Positions 53,266 through 62,598 of a stretch of DNA of 64,000 nucleotides are shown piece after piece; the first letter of the stretch is position 1, and each line of letters starts with the position of its first letter. The notes under the pieces were generated by a model. It was given only the letters and a program-made list of their open reading frames with translations, had not been told where the DNA came from and did not search any database. Source of the stretch: Streptomyces mashuensis (GTDB lineage Bacteria; Actinomycetota; Actinomycetes; Streptomycetales; Streptomycetaceae); contig NZ_BNBD01000004.1 of the NCBI RefSeq assembly GCF_014654785.1, positions 372,001 through 436,000 on the forward strand, written 5' to 3'. Position numbers and translations under genes: made by a program.

Positions 53266-55778
53266 CGACCTCCGCGGCCGTGCCGCCCGCCGACCGCCCC
53301 GCGATACCCGCCGCCGGCGCCACCGCCGGCCCGCCGGCCGGCCCCGCCCCGGACCGCGGCACCGTCGACCTCACCGTCGTCGTCCCCGCGTACAACGAGG
53401 AACAACGGCTCGGCCCCACGCTCCGCGCCGTGCGCGACCACCTCCGCGCCCTCCCCGGCACCGACTGGGAGCTGATCGTCGTCGACGACGGCTCGGCCGA
53501 CGGCACCGCCGCCGTCGCCGAGGCCGCCGCCCGCGAGGAGCCCCGCGTCCGGCTGCTCCGCACCCCCGAGAACCGCGGCAAGGGCCACGCCGTCCGCACC
53601 GGCGTGCTGGCCTCGCGCGGCCGCCGCGTCCTGGTCACCGACGCCGACCTGGCCACGCCCATCGAGGAGTTCGGCGCCCTGAGCGAGCGGCTGGACGCGG
53701 GCGCCGCGGCCGCCGTCGGCTCCCGTGCGCTGCCGGACTCGCGGATAGCGGTGCGCCAGCACGCGGTGCGCGAGCTCCTGGGCCGGCTGGGCGCCGGCCT
53801 CATACGCGCCGCCGCCGTGCCCGGCATCCGCGACACGCAGTGCGGTTTCAAGCTCTTCGACGGCGACAAGGTGCGGGCCGCGTTCGCCGACTCCCGCCTG
53901 GACGGCTGGAGCTTCGACGTGGAGATCCTGCGCTTCTTCCACCAGCGCGACTGGGAGGTGGCCGAGGTGCCCGTCCGCTGGGCCCACCAGCCCGGGTCCA
54001 AGGTGCGGCCGCTGGCCTACCCGCGGGTGCTGGCGGACGTGGTCCGCCTCCGCTGGCGCGCCGCCGGCCCCGCCGCCCTGGCCGTGCCCGCGCTCTACCT
54101 GCTGCTGGCGCTGTTCCTCTACTCCGGGCTGCTGACCGGCCCGGGCCACCGCTACCTGGCCGACTCCGGCTCCGACCAGACGCAGTGGGAGTGGTTCTTC
54201 GCGGTCACCGCGGACAACGTCGCCCACCTGCGCAACCCGCTCTTCAGCGACCTCCAGAACTTCCCGCTGGGCGTCAACCTCATGGCGAACACCGTCATGC
54301 TGGGCCTGTCGGTGCCGCTCGCGCCCGTCACGCTCGCGTTCGGTGCGCACGTCACGTGGGCCGTGGTGCTCATCGGCGGCACGGCCGCCACCGCGTTCTC
54401 CTGGTACTGGCTGCTGGCCCGGCGCTTCGTGCGCTCCCGCTGGGCGGCCGCGCTCGGCGGCGGGCTGTGCGGCTTCGCGCCGCCCATGGTCTCCCACGGC
54501 ACCGCCCACCCCAACTTCGCGGTGCTGTTCATGATGCCGCTCATCGTCGACCGGGCGCTGCGGCTGTGCGAGGGCCGCCGCACCCGGCGCGACGGCGTCG
54601 TGCTCGGCCTCTTCCTCGCCTACCAGGTGTTCCTGGGCGAGGAGGCGCTGCTGCTGGCCGTCACCGGCATGGCGCTGTTCGCGCTGTTCTACGCGATCGC
54701 CGCACCGGACGTCGCGCGTGCCGTCGCCCGGCCCCTGCTGCGCGGCCTGGGCGTGGCCGCGCTGGTCGCCGTACCGCTGGTGATCGTCCCGGTGGGCTGG
54801 CAGTTCCTGGGCCCGCAGAGCTACCACAGCGTGCTGCACGGCCAGGTGGGCAACCACCCGATGGCGCTGCTGGAGTTCGCCACCCGCTCGCTGGCCGGGG
54901 ACGAGAAGGTGGCGGCGTCGCTGTCGCTCAACCGCACCGAGGAGAACGGTTTCTTCGGCTGGCCGCTCGTCGCCGTCGCCGTGGCCGTCTGCGTGCACCT
55001 GCGCGACCAGCCGCGCGTCCGCGCGCTCGGCCTCACCGCGCTCGCCGCCGCCGTCCTCTCCCTCGGCCAGAACATCCCGCTGCCCGGCACCGACAAGACC
55101 CTCCCCGGCCCGTGGCGGCTGCTGGCGCAGCTGCCGTTCTACGAGTCGGTCATCGAGTCCCGCGTCGCCATGGTCTGCGCCCCCGTCCTGGGCATCCTCG
55201 TCGCGCTGGCCTGCGACCGGCTGGTGCTGCGCCGGCCCCGCAGCGAGCGCGAGGCGTCGCGCCGCGTGCTGGGCTGCGCCGCCCTCGTCGTCGCCGTGCT
55301 GCCCCTGCTGCCCACCCCGTACCCGGTGATCGAGCGCGCCCCCGCGCCCGCCTTCGTCGCCGACGGCACCTGGCGCCAGTACGTGCGCCCCGGCCGCTCC
55401 CTGGTGCCCGTACCGGTGCCCTCGCCGAGCGACACCGCGGCCCTGGGCTGGCAGATGGACGCGGACCTGGGCTTCCCCTTCCCCGGCGGCTACTTCAACG
55501 GCCCCTGGGGCCCGGACCGCACCGGCATCTACGGGCCGGAGCCGCGCGCCACGTCCGAGCTGCTGCGGCAGGTCGCCGAGACGGGCAAGCAGCCCGCCGT
55601 CGACGCCCGGGTCCGCCGCGACTTCCAGCGCGACCTGGACTTCTGGCGCGCCGACGCGCTCGTCCTGCCGCACCACCCGCACGCGCAGGAACTGCGCGAG
55701 ACGGTCACCGCACTGGTCGGCAAGGCCCCCGTACGGGCCGGCGACACGTGGGTGTGGGACGTCCGCGGGACCGGCTGA
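53262..55778 (+). CDS. GT2 glycosyltransferase fused to a polytopic membrane domain
   Basis: 838 residues. Residues ~36-265 are a GT2 domain of the dolichol-phosphate mannose/glucose synthase type: LTVVVPAYNEE, LIVVDDGSADGT, metal-binding TDADLATP (D127, D129), DTQCGFKLFDGDK and DGWSFDVEIL. The remaining ~570 residues hold about ten membrane helices and a large outer C-terminal part, resembling a GT-C or flippase-like module. The enzyme may load a sugar on polyprenol phosphate and use it in the same chain. GTG start coupled to GntR. Acceptor unknown. Confidence 0.85.
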   Translation: MTTSAAVPPADRPAIPAAGATAGPPAGPAPDRGTVDLTVVVPAYNEEQRLGPTLRAVRDHLRALPGTDWELIVVDDGSADGTAAVAEAAAREEPRVRLLRTPENRGKGHAVRTGVLASRGRRVLVTDADLATPIEEFGALSERLDAGAAAAVGSRALPDSRIAVRQHAVRELLGRLGAGLIRAAAVPGIRDTQCGFKLFDGDKVRAAFADSRLDGWSFDVEILRFFHQRDWEVAEVPVRWAHQPGSKVRPLAYPRVLADVVRLRWRAAGPAALAVPALYLLLALFLYSGLLTGPGHRYLADSGSDQTQWEWFFAVTADNVAHLRNPLFSDLQNFPLGVNLMANTVMLGLSVPLAPVTLAFGAHVTWAVVLIGGTAATAFSWYWLLARRFVRSRWAAALGGGLCGFAPPMVSHGTAHPNFAVLFMMPLIVDRALRLCEGRRTRRDGVVLGLFLAYQVFLGEEALLLAVTGMALFALFYAIAAPDVARAVARPLLRGLGVAALVAVPLVIVPVGWQFLGPQSYHSVLHGQVGNHPMALLEFATRSLAGDEKVAASLSLNRTEENGFFGWPLVAVAVAVCVHLRDQPRVRALGLTALAAAVLSLGQNIPLPGTDKTLPGPWRLLAQLPFYESVIESRVAMVCAPVLGILVALACDRLVLRRPRSEREASRRVLGCAALVVAVLPLLPTPYPVIERAPAPAFVADGTWRQYVRPGRSLVPVPVPSPSDTAALGWQMDADLGFPFPGGYFNGPWGPDRTGIYGPEPRATSELLRQVAETGKQPAVDARVRRDFQRDLDFWRADALVLPHHPHAQELRETVTALVGKAPVRAGDTWVWDVRGTG

Positions 55779-55897
55779 GGCCCAACCGATGCCGGACCGG
55801 GGCCGTTCCGGTCGGCCGGGCCTGTATGACAAGCGGCTGAGCGGCACTACTCTGGCCCGACCATCGCATCGGACGGCGGAACGAGAGTGAGCTCACG

Positions 55898-56548
55898 TTG
55901 GCCTGTGACCTCTGGCTGGTGCCCCTCGTGGACGTGCTGTGCCACAGCCCCGACAACCCCTTCGCCGAGGAGATCGCCGCCTACGACAAGGCACTCGGCG
56001 AGGCGGGGCTGCCGCCCGTGCCCGTCTTCGGCTACATGCCCGGCCTCGCCGGGGAGGTGGCGCCCGTCGCCGCCTTCGACTACGACGCCCTGCACTTCCT
56101 GCGCCGCGCCCACCTGCTGAACCTGTGCGGCCTCGCCGTCACCCCGGTGGACGAACTGGGCGGCGACTACGAGCAGTTGATGGAGATGTTCGAGACGGCG
56201 GCACAGCAGTCGCACCTCGTGTGGCACTACGACCACGCCGGCGCCTACGTGCCCGTGGACTTCGCGCACCCGCTGGCCAACGAGGAACTCCTGGAGGGCG
56301 GCGGCCCGTTGGGCTCCAGCCAGGGGCTGCTGCGCGAACTCGTCGCCGTGGCGCCCGCGCTGGGCATCGACCCGCACGACCCGCCCGCGCCGCCGGCCGC
56401 CCCGCAGCGCCCCACGGGCCTCCAGGAGCGCGCGACACCCGGCCCGTCCGGCGACAGCCCCTTCGCCCGCGAGCGGCACGCCTGGCTGGGACTGCACGCG
56501 GCGGCCACCCGCAGCCTGGGGCAGGGGTCGATGATCGTGTTCAGCTGA
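55898..56548 (+). CDS. Hypothetical cytoplasmic protein (216 aa)
   Basis: 216 residues, no recognised domain. CDLWLVPLVDVLCHSPDNPFAEEIAAYDKAL opens it (two parts) and EQLMEMFETAAQQSHLVWHYDH is a likely amphipathic helix; the late part is Pro-rich. Similar proteins are frequent in streptomycetes. The TTG at 55898 is the best start (GAGAGTGAG upstream), otherwise no in-frame start exists before the conserved block. It converges on the SLATT gene, 39 bp apart. Confidence 0.7.
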   Translation: MACDLWLVPLVDVLCHSPDNPFAEEIAAYDKALGEAGLPPVPVFGYMPGLAGEVAPVAAFDYDALHFLRRAHLLNLCGLAVTPVDELGGDYEQLMEMFETAAQQSHLVWHYDHAGAYVPVDFAHPLANEELLEGGGPLGSSQGLLRELVAVAPALGIDPHDPPAPPAAPQRPTGLQERATPGPSGDSPFARERHAWLGLHAAATRSLGQGSMIVFS

Positions 56549-56587
56549 CGACGGCCCGGGACACGGGAACGCCCCCGGCGGCCGCTG

Positions 56588-57331
56588 TCAGCGGGGCGAC
56601 TCCGGGGGCCGCTGGCGCGGCATGTTGGGCCGGGTGTGGGGCGGCATCGGGAAGCGGCCCACGGGCCCGCCCGGCTCGCCCCGCGGCCCCCACGCCACCA
56701 GCGACTGCGCCAGCAGCGGCGCCGGGCCCGCGCGGAACTCCACCATCCAGTCGGCCGTCTCGGCCCGGACGAGCTCGGAGATGTCCTCCGAGAACCGCCG
56801 CAGCACACTCAGGCAGCGCTCCGCCGCCTCGCTGGCCGTGCCCTCCGTGGGGCCCAGCACCTCGCGCACGCACTCCGAGGCCCAGTCGAACTGGAGGGCC
56901 TCCAGCCGCCGCTGCACGGCCTGCGCCGTGGCCACCGCCCGCATCCAGCCCGACGTGAGGCCGAAGTACCGGTCGCAGGCCACGCACGCCACCGCGCCCA
57001 GCAGCGCCAGGAACGCCCACGACGTGCCCCGGTGCAGCACCCCGGTCAGCTGGAGCAGCGGCAGCGCGGCCCCCACCACGGCACAGGCCGCGGCGGCCAC
57101 GCGCAGCCCGCGCGCCCAGCGGCGCTTCCAGGCCCGGTCGTCCAGGTACCAGTCGGCCAGGCGCAGCGCACCGCCCTCGACCCACCGGTACAGCTCGTCG
57201 AGCCGCTCGGCGGGCTCGCCCCAGTCCCCCAGCGGGAAGGTCCGGCCGCGCAGGTCGCCCCTGTGCACCCCTTTGGGGTGGCCTCCCTGCTCCCGCGGGA
57301 GCCCCTCGGGCTGCATCTCAGGCTGGCTCAC
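56588..57331 (-). CDS. SLATT-domain membrane protein
   Basis: 247 residues. After a polar N-tail, LDELYRWVEGGALRLADWYLDDRAWKRRWARGLR (two parts) leads into two membrane helices (AAAACAVVGAALPLLQLTG, WAFLALLGAVACVAC) and a coiled C-part with DRYFGLTSGWMR and VQRRLEALQFDWASE. This order is that of SLATT proteins, which computational work links to nucleotide-signalled defence and pore formation. No partner such as a SMODS or SLOG gene is adjacent. The GTG at 57331 follows GGGAG; divergent from purD. Confidence 0.78.
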   Translation of the reverse strand: MSQPEMQPEGLPREQGGHPKGVHRGDLRGRTFPLGDWGEPAERLDELYRWVEGGALRLADWYLDDRAWKRRWARGLRVAAAACAVVGAALPLLQLTGVLHRGTSWAFLALLGAVACVACDRYFGLTSGWMRAVATAQAVQRRLEALQFDWASECVREVLGPTEGTASEAAERCLSVLRRFSEDISELVRAETADWMVEFRAGPAPLLAQSLVAWGPRGEPGGPVGRFPMPPHTRPNMPRQRPPESPR

Positions 57332-57648
57332 CCTGCACTCCCTCTCCTGCCGCCGGTGTCGGCGAATCGACACAGTGACCCTTGTCGGTGATCGCTGCCA
57401 CCTTCCTACCGCCGAATGGTTGGCGTTGGGCACAAGATCCAGCCTTTTCCGTCCGTACGTGCTGCGGAATCGGGTATAGGGCCCGTCATCTCTCACCCGA
57501 AAGAGTTCGCCGCTCGGGCCCCGATGACGCCCACGGGGGTGGGACGGCCCGCCGGACGCGGCTCCAGAGCGGCTCTACGAGGTTCCTACGAGAGCGGCAC
57601 ACCCCCCGAGTCGTACTGATCCACAAGCCAGGCAATAGGGTGGCTCCT
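57332..57648. promoter_or_regulatory. Divergent promoter region of the SLATT gene and purD
   Basis: 317 bp without a gene; the purD frame stays open through it but shows no family similarity before 57649. GGTATAGGG around 57472-57480 could be a -10 region for purD. No PurR-type or riboswitch structure was recognised. Confidence 0.45.
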
Positions 57649-58911
57649 GTGAAGGTCCTCGTCATCGGCGGCGGCGCCCGCGAACACGCCCTGTGCCGCT
57701 CCCTGTCCCTCGACCCCGGCGTCACCGCCGTCCACTGCGCCCCCGGCAACGCCGGGATCACCGAGGTGGCCGAAACGCACCCGGTGGACGCCCAGGACGG
57801 CGCGGCCGTCGCCGCGCTGGCCACGGAACTGGGCGCGGACCTGGTGGTCGTCGGCCCCGAGGCGCCGCTCGTCGCCGGCGTCGCGGACGTGCTGCGCGAG
57901 CACGGCTTCCCGGTCTTCGGCCCCTCCGCGGAGGCCGCCCGGCTGGAGGGCTCCAAGGCGTTCGCGAAGGACGTCATGGCCGCCGCGGGCGTGCCCACCG
58001 CCCGTAGTTACGTGTGCACGACGCCCACGGAGACCGACGAGGCGCTGGACGCCTTCGGCGCGCCGTACGTCGTCAAGGACGACGGGCTGGCGGCCGGCAA
58101 GGGCGTCGTCGTGACCTCCGACGTGGCCGTCGCCCGCGCGCACGCGCTGGCCTGCGACCGCGTCGTGATCGAGGAGTTCCTCGACGGGCCGGAGGTGTCG
58201 CTGTTCGCCGTCACCGACGGCGAGACCGTGCTGCCGCTCCAGCCCGCACAGGACTTCAAGCGCGCCCTGGACGGCGACGAGGGCCCCAACACCGGCGGCA
58301 TGGGCGCCTATTCGCCGCTGCCGTGGGCCGACCCGAAGCTGGTGGACGAGGTGCTGCAGACGGTGCTGCAGCCCACCGTGGACGAGCTGCGCCGCCGCGG
58401 CACGCCCTTCTCCGGCCTGCTGTACGCGGGCCTGGCGCTCACCTCGCGCGGCGTACGGGTCATCGAGTTCAACGCCCGCTTCGGCGACCCGGAGACGCAG
58501 GTCGTCCTGGCCCGGCTGCAGACCCCGCTCGCCGGCCTGCTGCTGAACGCGGCCACCGGCCGGCTCGCCGAACAGCCGCCGCTGCGCTGGAGCGACGGCG
58601 CCGCCGTGACGGTCGTCGTCGCCTCGCACAACTACCCGGGGACGCCGCGCACCGGTGACCCGATCGAGGGCCTTGACGCGGCTGCGGCCGTCGAGGGCGC
58701 GTACGTGCTGCACGCCGGCACCCGGCGGGACGACGCGGGCCGGGTGGTCAGCGCGGGCGGCCGGGTGCTGTCCGTGACCGCCACCGGTGACGACCTGGAC
58801 ACGGCACGTGAGCGGGCCTACGAGGCCGTCTCCCGCGTGCGACTGGCGGGTTCGCACCATCGCACCGACATTGCCGCGAAGGCCGCCCAGGAGGCCCGCG
58901 CAGCGCGCTGA
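57649..58911 (+). CDS. purD: Phosphoribosylamine-glycine ligase
   Basis: 420 residues. It couples phosphoribosylamine to glycine with ATP in step 2 of purine synthesis. [19 protein letters not shown] is the N-terminal Rossmann-type start, [21 protein letters not shown] and [14 protein letters not shown] belong to the ATP-grasp domain, and [16 protein letters not shown] plus [13 protein letters not shown] and [11 protein letters not shown] are characteristic GARS loops. The GTG at 57649 gives the usual N-terminus. Confidence 0.97.
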   Translation: MKVLVIGGGAREHALCRSLSLDPGVTAVHCAPGNAGITEVAETHPVDAQDGAAVAALATELGADLVVVGPEAPLVAGVADVLREHGFPVFGPSAEAARLEGSKAFAKDVMAAAGVPTARSYVCTTPTETDEALDAFGAPYVVKDDGLAAGKGVVVTSDVAVARAHALACDRVVIEEFLDGPEVSLFAVTDGETVLPLQPAQDFKRALDGDEGPNTGGMGAYSPLPWADPKLVDEVLQTVLQPTVDELRRRGTPFSGLLYAGLALTSRGVRVIEFNARFGDPETQVVLARLQTPLAGLLLNAATGRLAEQPPLRWSDGAAVTVVVASHNYPGTPRTGDPIEGLDAAAAVEGAYVLHAGTRRDDAGRVVSAGGRVLSVTATGDDLDTARERAYEAVSRVRLAGSHHRTDIAAKAAQEARAAR

Positions 58912-59120
58912 AGGACCCATCGTGAGGGGGCGGCACACCCGGAACGGCCGTCCCCCTCCGCCGCATGCCCTTGGCCCCGAAGCCATTCCATCGGGTGAGC
59001 GATTGCCCAATGGGCTGACGCACGTACCGCCCCCAACTAGGGTGCCGCGCAGGCCGTCGTCCGTCCGGCAACCGGCCCACCGGCATTGCGATGTCGGAGC
59101 CCGGTGCCACAGTGGGGGTG

Positions 59121-60863
59121 ATGAGCAACGGCGACGGCGTCGGGCGCGGGACCGCCCACGCCGGGCACCTCGGCAGAGCACGAGAGGCAACTGGGGGTGA
59201 TCGGTTCGTGGCAGGTCCGGATGCAGTGGCGCCGACCGCGCGCGCACGGGCCCTGGCGGTGCTGCGGGTACGCGGCGCCGCGCTGGCCGTCGCCCTGTTG
59301 CCCGCCGCCGCGGCCGTGGTGCTCACCGTGGGCACGGCCACCGGCCACGTGCCCCGGGGCTCCGCGTGGGACGTGGCCCGCCCCGCCGTGACGGCCCTGG
59401 CGGTGCTGAGCCTGCTGCTGGCCGCCGGGGTGGCCGCGGTCGTGGCCCGCGCCCGGCCGGCCCTCAGCCCCACCGTGCCCATCCCCGAGGGCACCGCGCC
59501 CGACCTCTACCGGCTCGTCCGCGACCTCGCCGACCGGCTGGGGGTGCCCGCCCCCTCGGCCATAGCGCTCACCCCCGACTGCGACAGCTGGCTGGAGGAC
59601 CGTACGCACCCGGCGCACGGCCCCGGGCGGCGTCCGCTGCCCCGGCTGCGGCGCCGGGCCGTCACGGCGCCCGTCCTGGTGATCGGGTCGCCGTTCCTGT
59701 GGTGGATGCGCGTCTCCGAGCTCCGCGCCCTGCTCGCCCCCGTCGTCGCCGGCACGGGCCCCGCCGCGCACCCCGACATAGCCGCCGCCCGGCGGTTCGT
59801 GCGGGGCCTGGACGCCGCCGTGGCGGTCGCCGCGGACCGGCGCTGGCTGGCGTTCGTCGGCTGGGTGGCCCGCCTCCTGCTGCGCGCCTGCCGGGACCAC
59901 GCCGCCGAGATGGAGCGCGGCGTGGCCGCCGCCGCGTCCGAGCGCGCCCAGGCGGTGGACTACGGCCTGCGCATCGTCGCCCAGGAGCAGGTGGGGCTCG
60001 CGTACGCGGGCTGGGACCGGCTGCTCAACCGGGTGGCCCTGCCGGCCTGGCGCATGGGCCGCTGGCCCTCGCGGCTCGACGCGGGCGTGGTCTCGGCGCT
60101 CACCGAGCTCTCCCGCCGCGACCGGCTCGCCGAGGGCTTCGCCTCCCGGCTCGGCGAGCGGCCCGCCTGCGACCTGCTGGAGGAGCCCGGCCTGATCGAC
60201 GAGGCCGCCTCCCTGCTGGCCGCCCGGCTGTTCCACGGCGGCCCCGCCGAGACCGGCCCCGACTGGTCCCCCGTGGCCTGGAGCCAGTACCCGGAGGAGG
60301 TCGTCGACCGCAAGTGGCGGCTGGAGGCCGCCCGCCTGCACCGCGCCCTCGACGTGCTCGACGACATCACGCCGCACGGCCCGGGCCGCGCCCCCGGCCG
60401 GGGGCCCGGGCCCGCCGCGCCCACCGTCGCCCGTGTCCTGGACCGGCTCAGCGGCCCGGCCGGCGGCGGCGTGGGGGAGGAGCTCGAAGTGCGGCTGACC
60501 GCCGAGGTGGCCCGGGAGGCGGCCCGCGAGGAGCGGGCGGCCCGGCGCGGCGCGTCCGTCGCCGCCGCGGGCTCCTGGGCCGACGGGCTGGCCCCGCTGT
60601 TCCCGCTCCAGCCGCCGCGCAGCGGCCGCGAGCTGCTGGCCGACCACGTGACGGCCATGGTCTGCTGCGCCGCGGTGGACACCGCGGGCGCCACCCCGGG
60701 CCTGGACTGGCTGGACGGCCCGGCCCTCCTCGTCGGCGGCACCCGCCGCGGCGACCTCACCCGTACGGTCCTCAGCCTCATCGAGGACGGTGACGGCGAG
60801 CCGCTGCGCGCATGGCTGGGCGAGGTGGGGGTACGCCCCGAGAAGCCCGTCCGGCTGGTCTGA
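59121..60863 (+). CDS. Membrane protein with a degenerate M48-peptidase-like domain
   Basis: 580 residues. Two membrane helices (~residues 52-72 and 90-110) precede LYRLVRDLADRLGVPAPSAIAL, then VLVIGSPFLWWMRVSELRALLAPVVAGT, the order of M48 (HtpX/Ste24-like) peptidases. The expected HExxH is replaced by APVVA around residues 206-210, and the third-ligand helix reads CRDHAAEMERGVAAAAS. So it is probably not a zinc protease. The last ~230 residues are helical and unassigned. ATG start at 59121 after GGGGGTG; 59091 is possible. Confidence 0.75.
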   Translation: MSNGDGVGRGTAHAGHLGRAREATGGDRFVAGPDAVAPTARARALAVLRVRGAALAVALLPAAAAVVLTVGTATGHVPRGSAWDVARPAVTALAVLSLLLAAGVAAVVARARPALSPTVPIPEGTAPDLYRLVRDLADRLGVPAPSAIALTPDCDSWLEDRTHPAHGPGRRPLPRLRRRAVTAPVLVIGSPFLWWMRVSELRALLAPVVAGTGPAAHPDIAAARRFVRGLDAAVAVAADRRWLAFVGWVARLLLRACRDHAAEMERGVAAAASERAQAVDYGLRIVAQEQVGLAYAGWDRLLNRVALPAWRMGRWPSRLDAGVVSALTELSRRDRLAEGFASRLGERPACDLLEEPGLIDEAASLLAARLFHGGPAETGPDWSPVAWSQYPEEVVDRKWRLEAARLHRALDVLDDITPHGPGRAPGRGPGPAAPTVARVLDRLSGPAGGGVGEELEVRLTAEVAREAAREERAARRGASVAAAGSWADGLAPLFPLQPPRSGRELLADHVTAMVCCAAVDTAGATPGLDWLDGPALLVGGTRRGDLTRTVLSLIEDGDGEPLRAWLGEVGVRPEKPVRLV

Positions 60864-60887
60864 ACCGCTCGTCACCGTCCGGCCCGG

Positions 60888-60924
60888 AGTGACAGCCCGA
60901 AGTGACAGCCAGTGACAGTGTCAC
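60888..60924. promoter_or_regulatory. AGTGACAG direct repeats ending in an inverted repeat
   Basis: AGTGACAGCC at 60888 and 60901, then AGTGACAG at 60911 that merges into the perfect inverted repeat GTGACA-G-TGTCAC (60912-60924). They lie about 125 bp upstream of the dimethylformamidase-like gene; a TTATAC at ~61018 could be its -10 element. Confidence 0.5.
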
Positions 60925-61048
60925 GCTGAGTAGGGGCAGAGCCATCACTTTCGGGTAATTTCCCGACGAACGGTGACCGCCCGGGTGCATCGTGTGATCT
61001 GCTGGGAAACCGAATGGTTATACGGGGGCCTAGGGGAGGGAGTCGCAC

Positions 61049-62527
61049 ATGGGGACGGAGCAGATCCGCCGCTGGGAATCCGGAGCTCTCGCGCACGCCG
61101 TCTCCGACCCCTTCGGCCAGGGCCCCCTGCCCTGGCTGCGCGGCGGCGAGTACTACTTCGACGACACGGGACAGATCATCCCCTGGTACGTCGATCCGGT
61201 CCTCGCCCCCGGCGGAAGACGCGTCCCGCCCCAGCGCAGACCCGGGCCGCGCACCGCCGACGACGTCCACTGCCAGATCAAGGGCTTCGCCTCCGCGAGC
61301 GCCGTCGCCCCCGGCGAGACCATCGACTTCCGCATCACCGTCGACCCGCCCCAGCCGTTCGCCGTCGACGTCTACCGCATCGGCCACTACGGCGGCGTGG
61401 GCGCCGCCAAGATCACCACCAGCCCCCGGCTGTCCGGCATCGTCCAGCCCCCGCCGCTCGCCGTCGACCGCACCGTCTCCTGCCACCACTGGTGGCTGTC
61501 CTGGCGGCTCCAGATCCCGTCCTTCTGGCGGACCGGCGCCTACGTCGCCGTCCTCACCACCGCCGACGCCCACCGCAGCCACATCCCCTTCACCGTCCGC
61601 GACGACGCCCCCGCCGACCTGCTCCTCGTCCTCCCCGACATCACCTGGCAGGCGTACAACCTCTACCCCGAGGACGGCCGCACCGGCGCCAGCCTCTACC
61701 ACGCCTGGGACGACGGGGGCCGGCTGCTCGGCGAGGAGGGCGCCGCCACCACCGTCTCCTTCGACCGCCCCTACGCGGGCGCCGGCCTCCCCCTGCACGT
61801 GGGCCACGCCTACGACTTCGTCCGCTGGGCCGAGCGCTACGGCTACGACCTCGCCTACGCCGAGGCCCGCGACCTGCACGCCGGCCGAATCGATCCGGCG
61901 CGCTACCGCGGCATGGTCTTCCCCGGCCACGACGAGTACTGGTCCGCGCCCATGCGCCGCGTCGCCGAGGACGCCCGCGACGGCGGCACCTCCCTCGTCT
62001 TCCTCTCCGCCAACACCATGTACTGGCAGACCGAGCTGGGCGCCTCCCCCGCCGGCCCCGACCACCTGCTCACCTGCCGCAAACGGCGCGGCCCCGGCCG
62101 CCCGGCGCTGTGGCGCGAGCTGGCACCCCCCGAGCAGCAGCTCCTCGGCATCCAGTACGGCGGCCGCGTCCCCGAACCCGCGCCCCTGGTCGTCCGCAAC
62201 GCCGGGCACTGGCTGTGGGACGCCACCGGCGCCGGCGAGGGCGACGAGATCCCCGGTCTGGTGGCCGGCGAGGCCGACCGGTACTACCCGCGCACCGCCC
62301 TGCCCCCGCACACCCGCCGTATCCTCCTCGCCCACTCCCCGTACACCGACGGCGAGGGCGCCACCCGCCACCAGGAGACCTCGCTCTACCGCGCCCCCAG
62401 CGGCGCCCTGGTCTTCGCCTCCGGCACCTTCGCCTGGTCACCGGCGCTGGACCGGCCCGGCCACGTCGACCCCCGCATCCAGCGGGCCACCGCCAACCTC
62501 CTCGACCGCATCTGCAAACGGGACTGA
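61049..62527 (+). CDS. N,N-dimethylformamidase beta-subunit-like protein
   Basis: 492 residues. The part from ~70 on matches the large-subunit C-terminal family of N,N-dimethylformamidase: CQIKGFASASAVAPGETIDFRI, VDVYRIGHYGG, DITWQAYNLYPEDGRTGASLY, YDFVRWAERYGYDLAYAEARDL (two parts), MVFPGHDEYWSAPMRRVAEDA and GALVFASGTFAWSPALD. The tyrosine and glutamate ligands of the unusual mononuclear iron site are expected in the YDFVRW and HDEYW regions. No small-subunit gene lies next to it, and real substrates of the streptomycete homologues are unknown. ATG start at 61049. Confidence 0.82.
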   Translation: MGTEQIRRWESGALAHAVSDPFGQGPLPWLRGGEYYFDDTGQIIPWYVDPVLAPGGRRVPPQRRPGPRTADDVHCQIKGFASASAVAPGETIDFRITVDPPQPFAVDVYRIGHYGGVGAAKITTSPRLSGIVQPPPLAVDRTVSCHHWWLSWRLQIPSFWRTGAYVAVLTTADAHRSHIPFTVRDDAPADLLLVLPDITWQAYNLYPEDGRTGASLYHAWDDGGRLLGEEGAATTVSFDRPYAGAGLPLHVGHAYDFVRWAERYGYDLAYAEARDLHAGRIDPARYRGMVFPGHDEYWSAPMRRVAEDARDGGTSLVFLSANTMYWQTELGASPAGPDHLLTCRKRRGPGRPALWRELAPPEQQLLGIQYGGRVPEPAPLVVRNAGHWLWDATGAGEGDEIPGLVAGEADRYYPRTALPPHTRRILLAHSPYTDGEGATRHQETSLYRAPSGALVFASGTFAWSPALDRPGHVDPRIQRATANLLDRICKRD

Positions 62528-62598
62528 CCCCTCGCTGGGGCGCCGGCCGCGCCGTACGGCAGAATCGAGGTGTTTGGCGCAAACCACCAGGAGGCTCT

